From positions 4,898,001 to 4,962,000 of the forward strand of contig JAJNNQ010000077.1 of the NCBI GenBank assembly GCA_027886175.1: a DNA stretch of 64,000 nucleotides, given 5' to 3'. Shown one piece after another: positions 1 to 10,100 of this stretch (positions are counted from its first letter, which is position 1; each line of letters starts with the position of its first letter). Under the pieces are notes generated by a model, which worked only from the letters and a program-made list of their open reading frames with translations, made no database searches and had not been told where the DNA came from. The position numbers and the translations under genes are program-made. The DNA comes from Phylloscopus collybita. Taxonomy: Eukaryota > Chordata > Aves > Passeriformes > Phylloscopidae.

Positions 1-935
1 CTCCAGTCATGGTGGGTCTTAGTTAACTTCACTTATGATCCTGTAACAAGCATGGTAACGGCCTTTGTTTTAACTATACATAATGCATCAGTGAGTCTGA
101 TACACCCAATAGTCGCCTTAGGACTTAACCATGAAGGAACCATCCTATATCCTTCGAAACACAGGATATGGGCACGAAAAGTGGAAGGGAAATGGAGGAC
201 ATTATGGAGGACAAATGGAGGACTCTATTAACATAGAGTCCTGTGCAGTGAGAAGACAATTAGGGTTCATATGTGAAGAGAATATAAACAGTGATCAGGA
301 TACCTGTTTGGACACAGAACAAAGTATTTGTCACTTTGAAGTACACTCACCCAATCAGACAAGATTTTTGGTGTACATAGGCCAGGGGTGTGTGTGTGTC
401 TCAGGACACCGTGTCCCACAATAACGGTGGATGAACTAGTATTAAAGGAGATCCAAACCAATTTGTGCATCTGCAACTTTGTCAGAATTGAGGGATGTGA
501 TTTTTTGTACTCAGCACCAATAGTATCCCATCATTATAAAGGCAAATCTGACTACTGTGCAAGAAATGTCACCTGTGCCCATAGAAATGAATTTGACCTT
601 GGTTAAGCAGCTATTGAGGCATGAGGATTTAAAGGAAATTTTGAGAGAAATCATGGATATGGGTAAAAGGACTCTGATTACAATACATCATGACACAGAA
701 ACCATACGAAGAGTCTTTAAAAGGATGGAAATAGACATGTCTCACCATTGGTGTGATACACTTTTTGGATGGTCACCAAGAGCAACTGGGATCCTTAATG
801 CAGTGGTTCATCCAACCATTGTTTTACTAATTTTGGTTGGTAAGTTTGGTCATGTCCATGGCAATGCTTTACTGGAATTGGAGTATGCTGCAACAAATGG
901 CTGTATTAATCACGTTATCAAAGGTACATGGTAGC
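1..935 (+). pseudogene. ERV envelope gene, 3' remnant (unit 1)
   Basis: This is the tail of a retroviral env gene whose 5' part lies outside the window. It aligns by eye with 24291-25200 of the ERV further down, at roughly 94% over the first 190 bases. The reading frame is broken into pieces at 131-424, 388-606 and 557-934. The last piece keeps the stretch before the membrane span (SHHWCDTLFGWSPRATG and LLILVG). Small indels near 840 then shift the frame, so the hydrophobic anchor seen in the other copy is lost. In an intact retrovirus this region would be the transmembrane subunit. Here it cannot encode one. It is followed by a purine run and an LTR, as expected for the 3' end of a provirus. 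Confidence 0.8.
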
Positions 936-1007
936 ACACTAAGGGATGCATATCAGAGGAACAGAGACAAGAATTTTTGTATTAAGTAAAAGAATTTACT
1001 TGTTTTC

Positions 1008-1022
1008 TAGAAAAGGAGTGAC
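1008..1022 (+). other. polypurine tract of the unit-1 ERV
   Basis: The purine-rich run AGAAAAGGAGTGAC lies directly before the LTR start TGAAACAGGG. This is where plus-strand priming occurs in retroviruses. The equivalent site in the second ERV, just before 25289, is AGAAAATGGGGGAC. Confidence 0.65.
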
Positions 1023-1542
1023 TGAAACAGGGGATTCAAGGACTAAAGGGAATTTTAGAATAGCTGAGGTAGTATGCATGAACATGTAGAATGAATTATC
1101 TCGCTCTCCAAGGACTGAAGGAAAGTAGAAAGATTAGGGGGCCTCTTTAAAGGACACCTGGTGCCCATTAAAAGTTGCTGAGCATGAGAAAATAAGAGGG
1201 GGCCCTTTGCAAAATCAGAGGGAACATAGGGAACATCTTGGATACACATGTGCAGATCTGCTGGTTCAGAAGTTCACAAGGAGGAAGACGTTGGTTCCGT
1301 CATACCTACCAACCTTCCGACCCAATTCGGGGACCACCGACCCAATAAAAGGACAAACTATGCAGCCATAACTGATTTACAGGTAATTAATATGTATAGG
1401 TGAGATAGAATAAATAGAAGGATGAAAATTGTAAGAGGTACGCAGGATTTGGGAAGATGCTCTCCCCCTGTGTCCAGCACTGAATAAAACACGTACCTAC
1501 TTTACAACTTTAACGGGTTGTGGAGTTTTGAACCGCATCTCA
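1023..1542 (+). mobile_element. 3' LTR of the unit-1 ERV
   Basis: A 520-bp LTR begins TGAAACAGGG and ends GCATCTCA, following an env tail and a polypurine tract. A polyadenylation signal AATAAA is at 1483-1488. It aligns end to end with the 5' LTR at 15677-16233. The main differences are small deletions in the AT-rich part before 1420. By eye it is closer to that 5' LTR than to the truncated 3' LTR at 25289. Duplicated OR-unit DNA follows immediately. Confidence 0.85.
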
Positions 1543-1669
1543 GGAGCGTTCAGAGGATCCGGGAACGCTTCTGGGGGGTTCAGAATGGGTGCTGAGGGGA
1601 CACTTAGGGATGCTGGAGGGTCTGGGGGACACTTATGGGACACATGGGGAGCGGATACCGAGGGTTCTG

Positions 1670-1830
1670 TGGAGCACGGGGCATGATGGGCGTTGTAGTC
1701 CCGGCTGCACTGGGGCTCTATCGGGCCTCGGGGCATGACGGGAGTTATAGGCAAAAAAACCCCAACAAACCTTGCACTGAAACCAAGCACCACCCCCCAA
1801 GCCCCAATCCCCAGCGCTGATTGGATGCAG
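1670..1830. promoter_or_regulatory. ZNF143/NF-Y-like promoter block (unit 1)
   Basis: Bases 1681-1703, read on the minus strand, give GGACTACAACGCCCATCATG, which is close to the ZNF143 (Staf) site consensus ACTACA-N2-TCCCA-N-ATGC. A weaker second match lies at 1733-1750. An inverted CCAAT box (ATTGG, NF-Y type) is at 1820-1824 within CTGATTGG. Such clusters normally mark start sites of broadly expressed, often bidirectional genes. No gene body attached to it is recognised on either side. The block is kept in unit 2 (25578-25710) despite about 12-15% local divergence. Confidence 0.45.
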
Positions 1831-1879
1831 GCAGTATTGGGCACGAGTCTCAGCAAATGAGAGGCAGCAGAGGTGGGAT

Positions 1880-2430
1880 GAGCCCATTGAACCCTTCCAG
1901 TCCCTCCCACTACAGCCCAGTGCATCCCTGTGCCCTTCCAGTCCCTCCCAGCACAGCCCAGCACATTCCTGTGCTCTTCCAGTCCCTCCCAGCACAGCCC
2001 AGCACATTCCTGTGCTCTTCCAGTCCCTCCCAGTACAGCCCAGTCTCTCCCAATACACCTGAGTCCATTCCATTCCCTTCCAGGTTCCCCCAGTGTCATC
2101 CATGCTATGCACCAGTGTCCGCCAGCCCTCCCCACAGTATCCCCAGATTGTTCCAGTGTTGCCCAGTATCACTCCCAGTATCCTCAGTATGTCTCAGTGT
2201 TGCCCAGTGTCACTCCCAGTATCCCCAGTATGTCTCAGTGTACTTCCACAGGCCACCCCAGTCCACCCAGATTCCCCCTCAGCACTCCCCGTGTTCCCAG
2301 GTTGTCCCAGCCCTCCCCAGTGTCACTCCCAGTATGTCCCAGTGTCTTCCACAGCATTCCCAGTGCTCCCCAGTATGTCCCAGTCCTCCCCAGTGTTTCC
2401 AAGGAAACTGGAACTGCTCATGGTTGCTGT
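1880..2430. repeat. CCCAGT-rich minisatellites (unit 1)
   Basis: About three copies of a 41-bp unit (TGTGCTCTTCCAGTCCCTCC and so on) run from about 1926 to 2050. They are followed by a degenerate series of about 40 bp built on CACTCCCAGTATCCCCAGTA, near 2160-2400. Long open frames occur in all three plus frames because the sequence is pyrimidine-rich and poor in stops. They differ completely in unit 2 and are not genes. Unit 2 has a contracted version at 25790-26130. Confidence 0.7.
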
Positions 2431-2589
2431 GGCACCCAAACCCAGCAGTGGGGTCAGTGCACTGTCCAGGGCCACAGCCCCATGCAATGGCCCAGGGCAG
2501 GGTGGGATGATGATCCACCCTCACTGCTGGCCCAGGGCAGGGCTGCAGTGGCCTTGGTGGCACCTTGGGCTGGCACACACCTGAGGAGG

Positions 2590-3010
2590 GTGTCTGTTTT
2601 CAATGGAGAAACTCAGGAGTTTTACATTGCTAAAAAAACTAGGAAGCTCCTGTTTGCCTGATTGTGGGCAGCTCTCCAAGCAAAGCAGGTCCCAGGTGAG
2701 TGAGGAGAGACAGGATGGGGTTGGACAATGTGGAGCAAGGTTGTCCACGCTGGGTCAGACCTCAAGGCACAACTTCTCTGACCAGGCCAGACCTCCTGAG
2801 GAAGGACACTGGATCAATATCAATCACTGAATGCTGCAATCAGCTCTGCTCTAAACAGAGCAGTAACAAAAGACACCCTTTAAAACAGGAATGTGTATTT
2901 CTTAGAAACTATTTAAAATCTTTCTCCATAACTGTAGCAGGAAACTTTCCTAATGAACTGCACCAGACCAGAGGGAAATCAAGGCACAGCCATGGTTTGT
3001 CAGGACTTGC
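2590..3010. other. OR-unit spacer, no gene seen
   Basis: This segment is shared with unit 2 (26160-26570) at about 95% by eye. It contains no recognisable coding region, RNA gene or element boundary. Confidence 0.6.
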
Positions 3011-3740
3011 TTGATCCTAATGAGCCCCATGGTGCATTTGGTGCTGAGCCCTCAGGGCCTGAGAGGAGATTGCACAAACCTTTCCAGGAGTCCAAGTCAG
3101 AAGAAAAACCCAAAGTGTCTTGAGGCATTCATGGGTTGCACTGAGGTCCATCCCCAACACAGGCTCCTCATGGAGTCCTTGGAGGAGAGAACTGGAGGCC
3201 AGGATTGCACAAATTCCTCTCAGAGACTCAGTGTGAGAATGAAATTCCAAAGTACCTAAAAAACCTTGAGTATCTCAAAGTATTAATGAGCCCCACTGAG
3301 TGTCAGTGCAAAGCTCTCAAGGGACTCATTAAAGCAGATAATTGGAGGCCAGGATTACACAAAAACTTCTCAGAGACTCAGTGTCAAAAAAAAGTTCTTT
3401 AAGAAACTTTGAGTACCCTGAAGTACTAATGAGCCCCACAGAGTGTTTTTTACTGACTAAGAATCCCAAGGGACTTGTTAGAGTAGATAATTGGGGCCAG
3501 GATTGCACAATCTTTCTCTCAGAATCAAATTTAAAAGGGAAACACCAAGTACCTTCAAATAACTGAAGTACCTTGAAGCATTAATGAGCCCCACTGAGTG
3601 CTGTTACTGACAAAGCCTCTCAAGGGACTAATTACAGCAGATAATTGGAGGCCATGATTGCACAAACCTCTCAGAAACTCCAAGGCAAAAGCCAAACCCA
3701 AAGTCCTTTCAAGAACCTGCAGTGCCTGGGAGCATTAAGG
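3010..3740. repeat. ~145-bp tandem repeat (unit 1)
   Basis: Degenerate tandem units are marked by the phrase TAATGAGCCCCACTGAGTG at about 3285, 3427 and 3576, with earlier divergent units near 3018 and 3130. Each unit also carries GGACTxxTTAxAGCAGATAATTGGAGGCCAGGATTGCACAA and CTCAGAGACTCAGTGT. Spacing is about 142-149 bp. Unit 2 holds the same array with one extra unit (about 27000-27130). Confidence 0.75.
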
Positions 3741-4630
3741 GAAGCCCCCCAGGGCCATTCCTGACCAGGGCTCCCCAGGGACTCCTTCCAGCACATCCTT
3801 GAGGCCATTGGGCTGTCAGGAGGATGCTGAGGGCAGGACAAGGGGCTGAGAGTGCCCAGCCTTGCTGGGGCTGTGCCAGGAGGCCCCAGGGCCCCAGGAC
3901 AAGGTGTCTCCTGACAGCCCTTGGTGGCACAGACCCTGCTGTGCCCCAGGCCACCAAGACTTGGCTTCTCTTTGTCCCCTCCTGGCATCACTGCCTGCAG
4001 TTCTCTGCTCTGCCTGGGGACTGCGGACACTTTCTCTGTTGTGTGCCTCAGTGGGACCCATTAAAACTTCCAGCAACTTTGGAATTGGATTCTGACTTGG
4101 AGGTCTTTAGAGGTTTCTTCATCTCCCTGTCAGGGACTGATGTTCAGGGCCTCAGCACAGAGCCCCAGGAGGGTCATTAAAATCTTTGTGCTGTGTCTGT
4201 GCTGCTGAGCTGGGCTGGGCTCCTGGCACAGAGGCAGCAGCTCCTGGCAACCAAGAAGAGCTTAAAACCACATTTCTCTTGCTGAGCAGCTTTTCTCTCA
4301 GCCCAGCAGGGCTGGGGCACTGCCTGCAGCCACCCTGGGCACAGCACAGAGGCACAGAGGGGTTCAGCTCAGCCTGGGCTGGCAGCACAGAGCAGAGCTC
4401 ACTCAGGGCTCACTGGAGGAGAAATCCTCACAGCCTTGGGAACAGTCACTCTATGGCTGGGGGAAGATAAGCTGCAGTTCCTGCAGGGACCTCCTGAAGC
4501 TGCCACATCCCACAGGTCTGGAGGATATTTGCCAAAAGAAGGTGAGCCTGGGATTGCTGTAAAGATCAGGAGCTTTCCTGAGAGAGTTTTCAATTTCCCA
4601 CCTTGGAGCAGTGTGGGAGAGTTGGGGTGA
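3740..4630. other. GC-rich OR 5' distal flank (unit 1)
   Basis: Non-coding in appearance and shared with unit 2 up to about position 4500 (28190 there), where the two units stop matching closely. No splice-bounded exon or conserved frame was found. Confidence 0.5.
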
Positions 4631-4639
4631 TGACAAAAA

Positions 4640-4920
4640 GATTTTTGCGTTTTATGCATTTTTCATATATCCATAGCTCTGTTAACTACTATTATGTAGT
4701 TATAAAACTATAATCTTTAATTTATTTTATTCAACTGCTATTGCATATACTTATTATAGTGTACATACACTTAAATACTCTAGTATATATACATATAGGT
4801 ATATGTACATATGCTTATATACTGTAGTATCTATTGTATAGTATACATATACTCATATATACTTATAGAATTATAGTATACATATACTTATTTAAATGAA
4901 ACTCTTAATTAATTCTACCC
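4640..4920. repeat. TATA/TACATA-rich low-complexity tract
   Basis: Imperfect ATATAC/GTATAC dinucleotide-type repeats. The inverted copy of this tract is at 63890-64000, so it belongs to the OR unit shared by copies A and C. Unit 2 does not have it. Confidence 0.65.
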
Positions 4921-5039
4921 TTTCTATTAAGTTTTAGAACAATAAGCTGACCTACTAATTACATTCCTGAACTACTGTATAGTCTTATTATCAGGAAGAT
5001 TCTACAAAAAGAACATTTTGGTTTTTCAACCAGAGTGTG

Positions 5040-5345
5040 AGCAGTGATAAAAAAGAAGTGGGGCAAAGAATCCCTTGGACCAACTCCAATGGGTTGACCC
5101 AGATATGTGTAACAGGGGCGACTGAATCTCCTATTGGATGTTCCTGTTAAATATCCTAATTAATCAACCTTAATAAATTGTTGAAATCAGGGGCCGGGTG
5201 TGCCCCATCCCTATTGGGACACCTGGAAGCTTCCAATAAAGGTCTGGATTTTACTTTTCTGTTCTAATGCTGTTACAAGGGTTATTTCTTTTTCTCTTTT
5301 CATTATAGGCAACAGGAAGATGAGAGAAGCAGAACAGGAATTGCA
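5040..5345 (+). mobile_element. possible LTR 3' portion upstream of OR A
   Basis: CCAATAAAGGTCTGG, followed by a T-rich stretch and a possible CA end (GCTGTTACA near 5278), resembles the R-U5 part of an ERV LTR. I could not find a matching TG start or target-site duplication. The block is also present, inverted, at about 63480-63760, and is absent from unit 2. Confidence 0.35.
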
Positions 5346-5346
5346 A

Positions 5347-5402
5347 TCATAGAATCACAGAACATTCTGAGTTGAAAAGAACACTCAGGATCATCAAAGG
5401 AA
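5347..5402 (-). mobile_element. CR1 3'-end fragment, reverse
   Basis: ATAGAATCACAGAACATTCT followed by GAGTTGAAAAG is the reverse complement of the classic avian CR1 3' tail, which ends ATTCTGTGATTCTGTG. The inverted third copy has the same fragment at about 63380-63435. Confidence 0.75.
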
Positions 5403-5439
5403 TGTTTGAACATTTTCAGAGACACCAGAACTGTAACTT

Positions 5440-6935
5440 TGGGTGGTCAGTCTCTCTGCTGGGAGGCTCCTCAAGGGCCTTCAGCCCCTCCTCAGCCCTG
5501 GACAGCAGCAGCAGCATCACCTTAGCAGAGCCCAGCAGGGCTCTCCTGAGCTGCCCTTGCCCAGCTGCAGACAGAGCCTGCCCCAGCCAGGGCCCTGCAG
5601 ACAGGCAGGTTTCTGTAGGGCCGGGCCCAGGGCACAGAGGCTGGGATGGGCTCTGTCAGCGCTGGCAGGGACAAGGCTCCTCTCAGGAGGGAAATGTCCA
5701 GGCCCAGGGAGATGCTGAGGGAAGGAGAGGGGGCTGAAGAGAGCAGTGCTGGGGGCAGGAGAGCACTGTGGGTGTGTGGGAGGTGCCGTGCACAGCTGGG
5801 CACGGGAACACTGTCCTGAGTGCCCGGCTGTCTCTGCCCTGCCCTCCCAGGCACAGCCCCACCACATCTTCTCTGGGTTCTGCACTGCACTGAGATTGTC
5901 CCTGTCATCTGGTGCTCTCAGGGAGGCTCTGGCATTTGCAGCAGCTGAGTCAGGCACTGCCCTTGGCACTGCTGCCAGGCAGATGTGGCCATGGCCATGG
6001 GGTGTCCAAGCTTCCCTGGGACCTGTGGGGCTGTGGGCAGAGCAGTCCATGGGAAAGGGGAATGGGCTGAGCCCCCTCCTTGAGATCCCATCATGGGCAC
6101 ACCCAGGGATCTCCTTGCTGTGTCCTTGCAAGCTCTGAGCTGCCCTCCTGGCTGCAAATCTGTGCCAGAGCCCCTTGGAGTTCCCTGAATGTGCCCCGGG
6201 GAAGTGCAGAGATGCCAGAGCTGAGGAAATGCTGCTGGGTTTGCCAAGGGAGCCGTGAGTGTCCTTGGCAGAAGGGGGTGCTGAGACCTTGCCCAGAGCC
6301 CTTTGGAGCAGGGGAGACATTCAGGGATCCCTCTGCTCTGGGCAGGGTCTGGTTTATCCCAGCGTGACCCAGGAGTGTGACTGTGCTCTGACTGCAGCCA
6401 AAGCTGCAAACCCAGGGCAGTTGGGAACAAGCCCATCCAGCCCCTCACCTTGCCCAAGGCACAGGGAATCCTTTTCCTCTCACATCTCTCAGTGGCAAAC
6501 TCTGAGTGCAGCAGAAATGCTGGGGATTTCTGACTTCAGAGAACCAGCAATGATGTGTGGGCAGTAAAATAATGGCCAAAATACCTTCCTGCTCTCCATG
6601 TCCTTTAGAAGTGGGAATGCAAATGGCAACAAGCCTGTCTGCATTAGGAGTGACTCCCCTGACAAATCCTGAATATCCAGCCTTGTCCCTCTGCCACATG
6701 GCCACAAACCCAGGACAGCAGGGCAGGGATGGCTCCTCGAGGGCCCCCACGCACAGGCCTGGCTGCTCCTGGCACACTCAGACAGCACAACTGGAGCTCA
6801 GGCAGGGACCTGGGTGAAGGTTTTCCCAGAGCAGGAACAAGGGTGGGTGAGGCACAGTGCGACAGTGGACAGGGAATGTCCCATTTTTGGATCGAAGTAA
6901 CCTCTGCTGACTTGTCCCTGTCCTTTCTCCATGAA
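5440..6935. other. GC-rich 5' flank of OR copy A
   Basis: About 1.5 kb of GC-rich DNA that matches the inverted flank of OR C (61850-63350) at about 95% by eye. It matches the flank of OR B only patchily (28470-28740). Open frames on both strands reflect base composition. A splice acceptor at 6937-6938 closes the block, so it probably contains the intron between a 5' UTR exon and the coding exon, as is usual for OR genes. Confidence 0.5.
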
Positions 6936-6936
6936 C

Positions 6937-6938
6937 AG
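6937..6938 (+). promoter_or_regulatory. splice acceptor before the OR A coding exon
   Basis: A pyrimidine-rich run (CCTGTCCTTTCTCC) ends in ATGAACAG, 23 bases before the start codon. The same acceptor stands before OR B (29691-29692) and OR C (61848-61847, minus). OR genes commonly splice a non-coding 5' exon to a single coding exon at this place. Confidence 0.55.
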
Positions 6939-6961
6939 GTCCCCATGTGCAGCCAGAGCCA

Positions 6962-7894
6962 ATGTCCAACAGCAGCTCCATTAGCCACTTCCTCCTGCTG
7001 GCATTGGCAGACAGGCGGCAGCTGCAGCTCCTGCACTTCTGCCTCTTCCTGGGCATCTCCCTGGCTGCCCTCCTGGGCAACGGCCTCATCATCAGCGCCG
7101 TAGCCTGCGGCCACCACCTGCACAGCCCCATGTTCTTCTTCCTGCTCAACCTGGCCCTCACCGACCTGGGCTGTATCTGCACCACTGTCCCCAAAGCCAT
7201 GCACAATTCCCTCTGGGACACCAGGAACATCTCCTACACAGGATGTGCTGCACAGGTTTTTCTGATTTTCTTCTTCTTTGGAGCAGAGCTTTCCCTGCTG
7301 ACCATCATGTGCTACGACCGCTACGTGTCCATCTGCAAACCCCTGCACTACGGGACCCTCCTGGGCAGCAGAGCTTGTGCCCACATGGCAGCAGCTGCCT
7401 GGGCCAGTGCCTTTCTCAATGCTCTCATGCACACAGCCAATACATTTTCCCTGCCCCTGTGCCGTGGCAATGCCCTGGACCAGTTCTTCTGTGAAATGCC
7501 ACAGATCTTCAAGCTCTCCTGCTCACGCTCCTACCTCAGGGAATTTGGGCTTTTTGTGTTTTCCATCTCTTTAGCACTTGGCTGTTTTGTGTTCATTGTT
7601 TTCTCCTATGTGCAGATCTTCAGGGTTGTGCTGAGGATCCCCTCGGAGCAGGGACGGCACAAAGCCTTTTCCACCTGCCTCCCTCACCTGGCCGTGGTCT
7701 CCCTGTTCCTCAGTAGTGGTGCATTTGCCTACCTGAAGCCCCCCTCCATCTCCTCCCCATCCCTGGATCTGGCCCTTTCAGTTCTGTATTCGCTGGTACC
7801 TCCGGTCCTGAACCCCCTCATCTACAGCCTGAGAAACCAGGAGCTCAAGGCTGCAGTAGGGAGACTGATGGCTGGATGGTGTCAGGAACATTAA
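6962..7894 (+). CDS. olfactory receptor copy A, OR14-like, intact
   Basis: A seven-helix G-protein-coupled odorant receptor of 310 residues, acting in the ciliary membrane of olfactory neurons. Start MSNSSS is chosen over an in-frame ATG 15 bases upstream because copies B and C begin there; NSS at residues 3-5 is an N-glycosylation site. Family marks: LLGNG (38-41, TM1), PMFFFLLNLALTD (56-68, TM2), MCYDRYVSICKPLHY (116-130, the DRY region, with C in place of the usual A), FSYVQ (214-218), KAFSTCLPHL (234-243, TM6) and NPLIYSLRN (284-292, TM7). EL1 and EL2 cysteines are present. This pattern fits the avian gamma-c/OR14 expansion. It has the same length as B and C with no indels. TM3 (100-110) and TM5 (189-207) differ strongly from both. 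A polyadenylation signal follows at 7925. Confidence 0.95.
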   Translation: MSNSSSISHFLLLALADRRQLQLLHFCLFLGISLAALLGNGLIISAVACGHHLHSPMFFFLLNLALTDLGCICTTVPKAMHNSLWDTRNISYTGCAAQVFLIFFFFGAELSLLTIMCYDRYVSICKPLHYGTLLGSRACAHMAAAAWASAFLNALMHTANTFSLPLCRGNALDQFFCEMPQIFKLSCSRSYLREFGLFVFSISLALGCFVFIVFSYVQIFRVVLRIPSEQGRHKAFSTCLPHLAVVSLFLSSGAFAYLKPPSISSPSLDLALSVLYSLVPPVLNPLIYSLRNQELKAAVGRLMAGWCQEH

Positions 7895-7924
7895 ACTGCT
7901 GGCCAGTTTCTGCAAATCATTTGT

Positions 7925-7930
7925 AATAAA
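7925..7930 (+). terminator. polyadenylation signal of OR A
   Basis: AATAAA lies 31 bases after the stop codon, in TTTGTAATAAAAGTAAT. The same signal follows OR B at 30679-30684. Confidence 0.6.
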
Positions 7931-8079
7931 AGTAATTTTTGATACTTCTTGTTGGCTTCATTTTAGAGGTGTTTTTGTTATAATTAATAAATCTTGTCCA
8001 CAAAAAATGTCATGGTTTTGCAATTTCTCATTTGTTTGTCTCCACCTTCCCTGTGGCCACCGACTGTGTCAATGAGGGG

Positions 8080-8990
8080 CTGTGCTCTTGGTGGCTTTAA
8101 AGGAACTCAAGGATCTCCCAGACAAGTTTTCTGCAGAGATGCCCCTTTGGTTCCCTTCTCTGCAGCTGCAGCAGCAATGTCTGTGTGCAGAGCTGGGGGC
8201 AGATCAGTGCTGGCACAGCAGCTGTGGCCAGCAGCAGCAGCAGCACTTGGTGCTGCCAGTGCTGCTGCCGTGGCCCTGCCCCGCTGCCCTCCTGGCCCTG
8301 CTGTTGCTGTAGGGCCTGAGTGCTCTCGGGGCCGGGCACAGGGCTGGGGGTGGCAGTGCCGGGGCTGCAGCAGGGACAGGCCATGGGCACTGCTGGCACA
8401 GCAGCAGTGCTGAGGCCTCAGGCCAGGGCCTGGGGGCTGCAGGCTCCTTGCCCAGGCTCTCTCCAGAACACATTGCCCAGGCCAATGCTGAGCAGAGAAA
8501 AGCCCCGGCAGCAGCCCCAGGCTGGCCGTGGGCAGGCTGGGGGCAAACAGCACGGCTGGGGCTCTGCAAGGGCCCTGGGCAAGCACACGGCAAGGAGCAG
8601 CAGAGCAGAGCCTGATCCATCCCCACTGCGCTGGACACCCCAGGCCAGCGGCCCACAGCCTCCTCATGCACCTGCCAACAACATCCCCCCTCTGCAGCCC
8701 TGGCCTCTCCCCCAGCTCACACAGCTGCCGCAGCCTTGCAGGCACAGCCACGGCAGCACTGCCTCAGGAGCCCCTGTTTGCCCTGCCCAGAGCAGGCCTG
8801 AGCACCCCCATGGGGTTGGTGTGGGGAGATGAAGCTGAGGGAGCACAAATGGCAGCAGCCCCTGGGGCCAGGAAGGGCTGGGCCACAGCAGGGAAACCCC
8901 TCAGGTTTGTGGTGGCCTCTGAAGTCAGAGCCAGAAAGTTTGTTCCCATGAGCTGTGAGTTTGCTGTGCCACTGCAGATGTTTCTCAGAT
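8080..8990. other. conserved GC-rich 3' flank of OR A
   Basis: Present also after OR B (30820-31760), inverted after OR C (59800-60723), and in decayed form at 49440-50260. Units 1 and 2 differ at only about 1% here, less than their receptor coding sequences do. It contains CAG/CTG clusters and long open frames on both strands. The 214-codon minus-strand frame is interrupted by an indel in the third copy, so coding is unlikely. Function unknown; it may simply be a conversion tract. Confidence 0.7.
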
Positions 8991-9022
8991 CCAGCTGTCA
9001 TTGGTTCAAGCAACAGTGATCA

Positions 9023-9271
9023 TGTCCAGGGAGGTTACAGCTGCCAGCAGGGAAACAGGCAGGACAAGTCTCTTTGTTAAACTCAAGAATCCATTTTATT
9101 CCCCCCACCCCAAGCCAGGGAGGAGGTTAGGACCAATAGGGAGAACAGGGGCAGGGTCATGAGTTTTATTGGGAATTCAGGGGAGGAGTCTTAATGTTTG
9201 GGTCAAGGGAGGAGATAACACAAGTCCAGTAAGATCAGACTTCAGCCTCCTCAACACAGGGAGACTCCACA
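9023..9271 (-). mobile_element. solo or partial LTR, reverse (unit 1)
   Basis: On the minus strand it begins TGTGGAGTCTCC, carries AATAAA (complement of 9095-9100) and ends in CA at 9023. A purine run, AAATGGAGGAAT, precedes the start, as a polypurine tract would. This suggests a 3' LTR with some internal sequence at 9272-9400. I see no clear target-site duplication. The 249-bp copy in unit 2 (31785-32033) shares both ends, so insertion predates the tandem duplication. It lies just past the point where homology to the inverted third copy stops. Confidence 0.6.
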
Positions 9272-9920
9272 ATTCCTCCATTTATAAATTGGTTATAACA
9301 AGGTGATTCTTGGGAATATGACCCCAATTGTCACTGAGGGATGGGCAGGAGGCATCCACCAACCAGGGAATTCTGAATCACCTCAATGCAAAATAGATTT
9401 CTATGAAATAACTGCAATGGAATAGATCACAGGCTTGTGGGTGAAAACTGTGGGTACCTAAGCTTTGCAACATCAACAAGAAATGAGAACCATCCATTTC
9501 AAAAGGAATCAACAGATGTAGGATGCTCCAACATAAAATCAAAAGCCAGTTCCACCTCTGGCTTCGGAGGGCTGTGGGAGAGGGATGTGGGTGTGGCACT
9601 CCTGACACTTTAGAGCATGCTTGGAGTATGTTTCCACAAGGGGAAGAATCAAGGAGCAAGAATCTAAAGGACTGAACAAGACAAGGGTGCATCCAAAGAG
9701 ACAAGAGACAGGCAATTGACTGAAACTATCCAGACCATTACTGAAGGGCAGAGCCTCCTCAGGAACCTCATTTCACTGCATTCTCTTCACATCCAAGCTG
9801 GGCACCAGAATCTGTGGGTGCCCAGGGCCCCAGGACTCCATGGCTCAAGGAATCCCTGTGTGGAATCCATGGCTCTGTGACTTCACAGCCGGACTCCAGG
9901 GCTGTCTCCTGGGCAGCCAG
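9272..9920. other. unit spacer, possibly ERV-derived, no gene seen
   Basis: Shared with unit 2 (32034-32690). A minus-strand frame of about 108 codons is open in both units (9378-9704 and 32140-32532), but its amino end differs and no domain is recognised. It may be internal ERV sequence upstream of the reverse LTR. Confidence 0.4.
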
Positions 9921-9974
9921 AGAACGTTGGTGCCAGCGGGAGGGGTGGCAGTGCAGGCACACTGACACTTGAGA

Positions 9975-10100
9975 GGCAACTGCTGCTGCTGCTGCTGCTG
10001 CTGCTGGTACTGCGGGCACTGCTGGTGCTACACCTGCTGCTGCTGCTGCTGTTGGCATTTCTGCTGGTGCTGGCACTGCTGCTGCCCCTGCTGGCAGTGC
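9975..10100. repeat. CTG/CAG trinucleotide tract (unit 1)
   Basis: Runs of CTG, up to nine in a row, interrupted by GGTACTGCGGGCA and similar. Unit 2 has a shorter version at 32739-32780. Read on the minus strand it gives glutamine/cysteine-rich peptide, but with a different reading end in each unit. Confidence 0.85.

Noticed and set aside
1821..2661. Long S/P/Q-rich frames of 160-243 codons
   Set aside because: Products of pyrimidine-rich minisatellites, open in all three plus frames and not conserved in unit 2.
3010..3740. CRISPR-like regular repeats
   Set aside because: The repeats are degenerate head-to-tail units without distinct spacers, in vertebrate DNA with introns and LINEs.
6947..6961. 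Upstream ATG of OR A (five extra residues)
   Set aside because: Not present in copies B and C. The family start MSNSSS at 6962 is shared by all three.
8107..8751. 214-codon minus-strand frame, repeated at 30869-31513 and, on the plus strand, 60040-60720
   Set aside because: Although long and shared by three copies, an indel shifts the frame in the third copy. The region is GC-rich with open frames in several phases and no recognisable domain.
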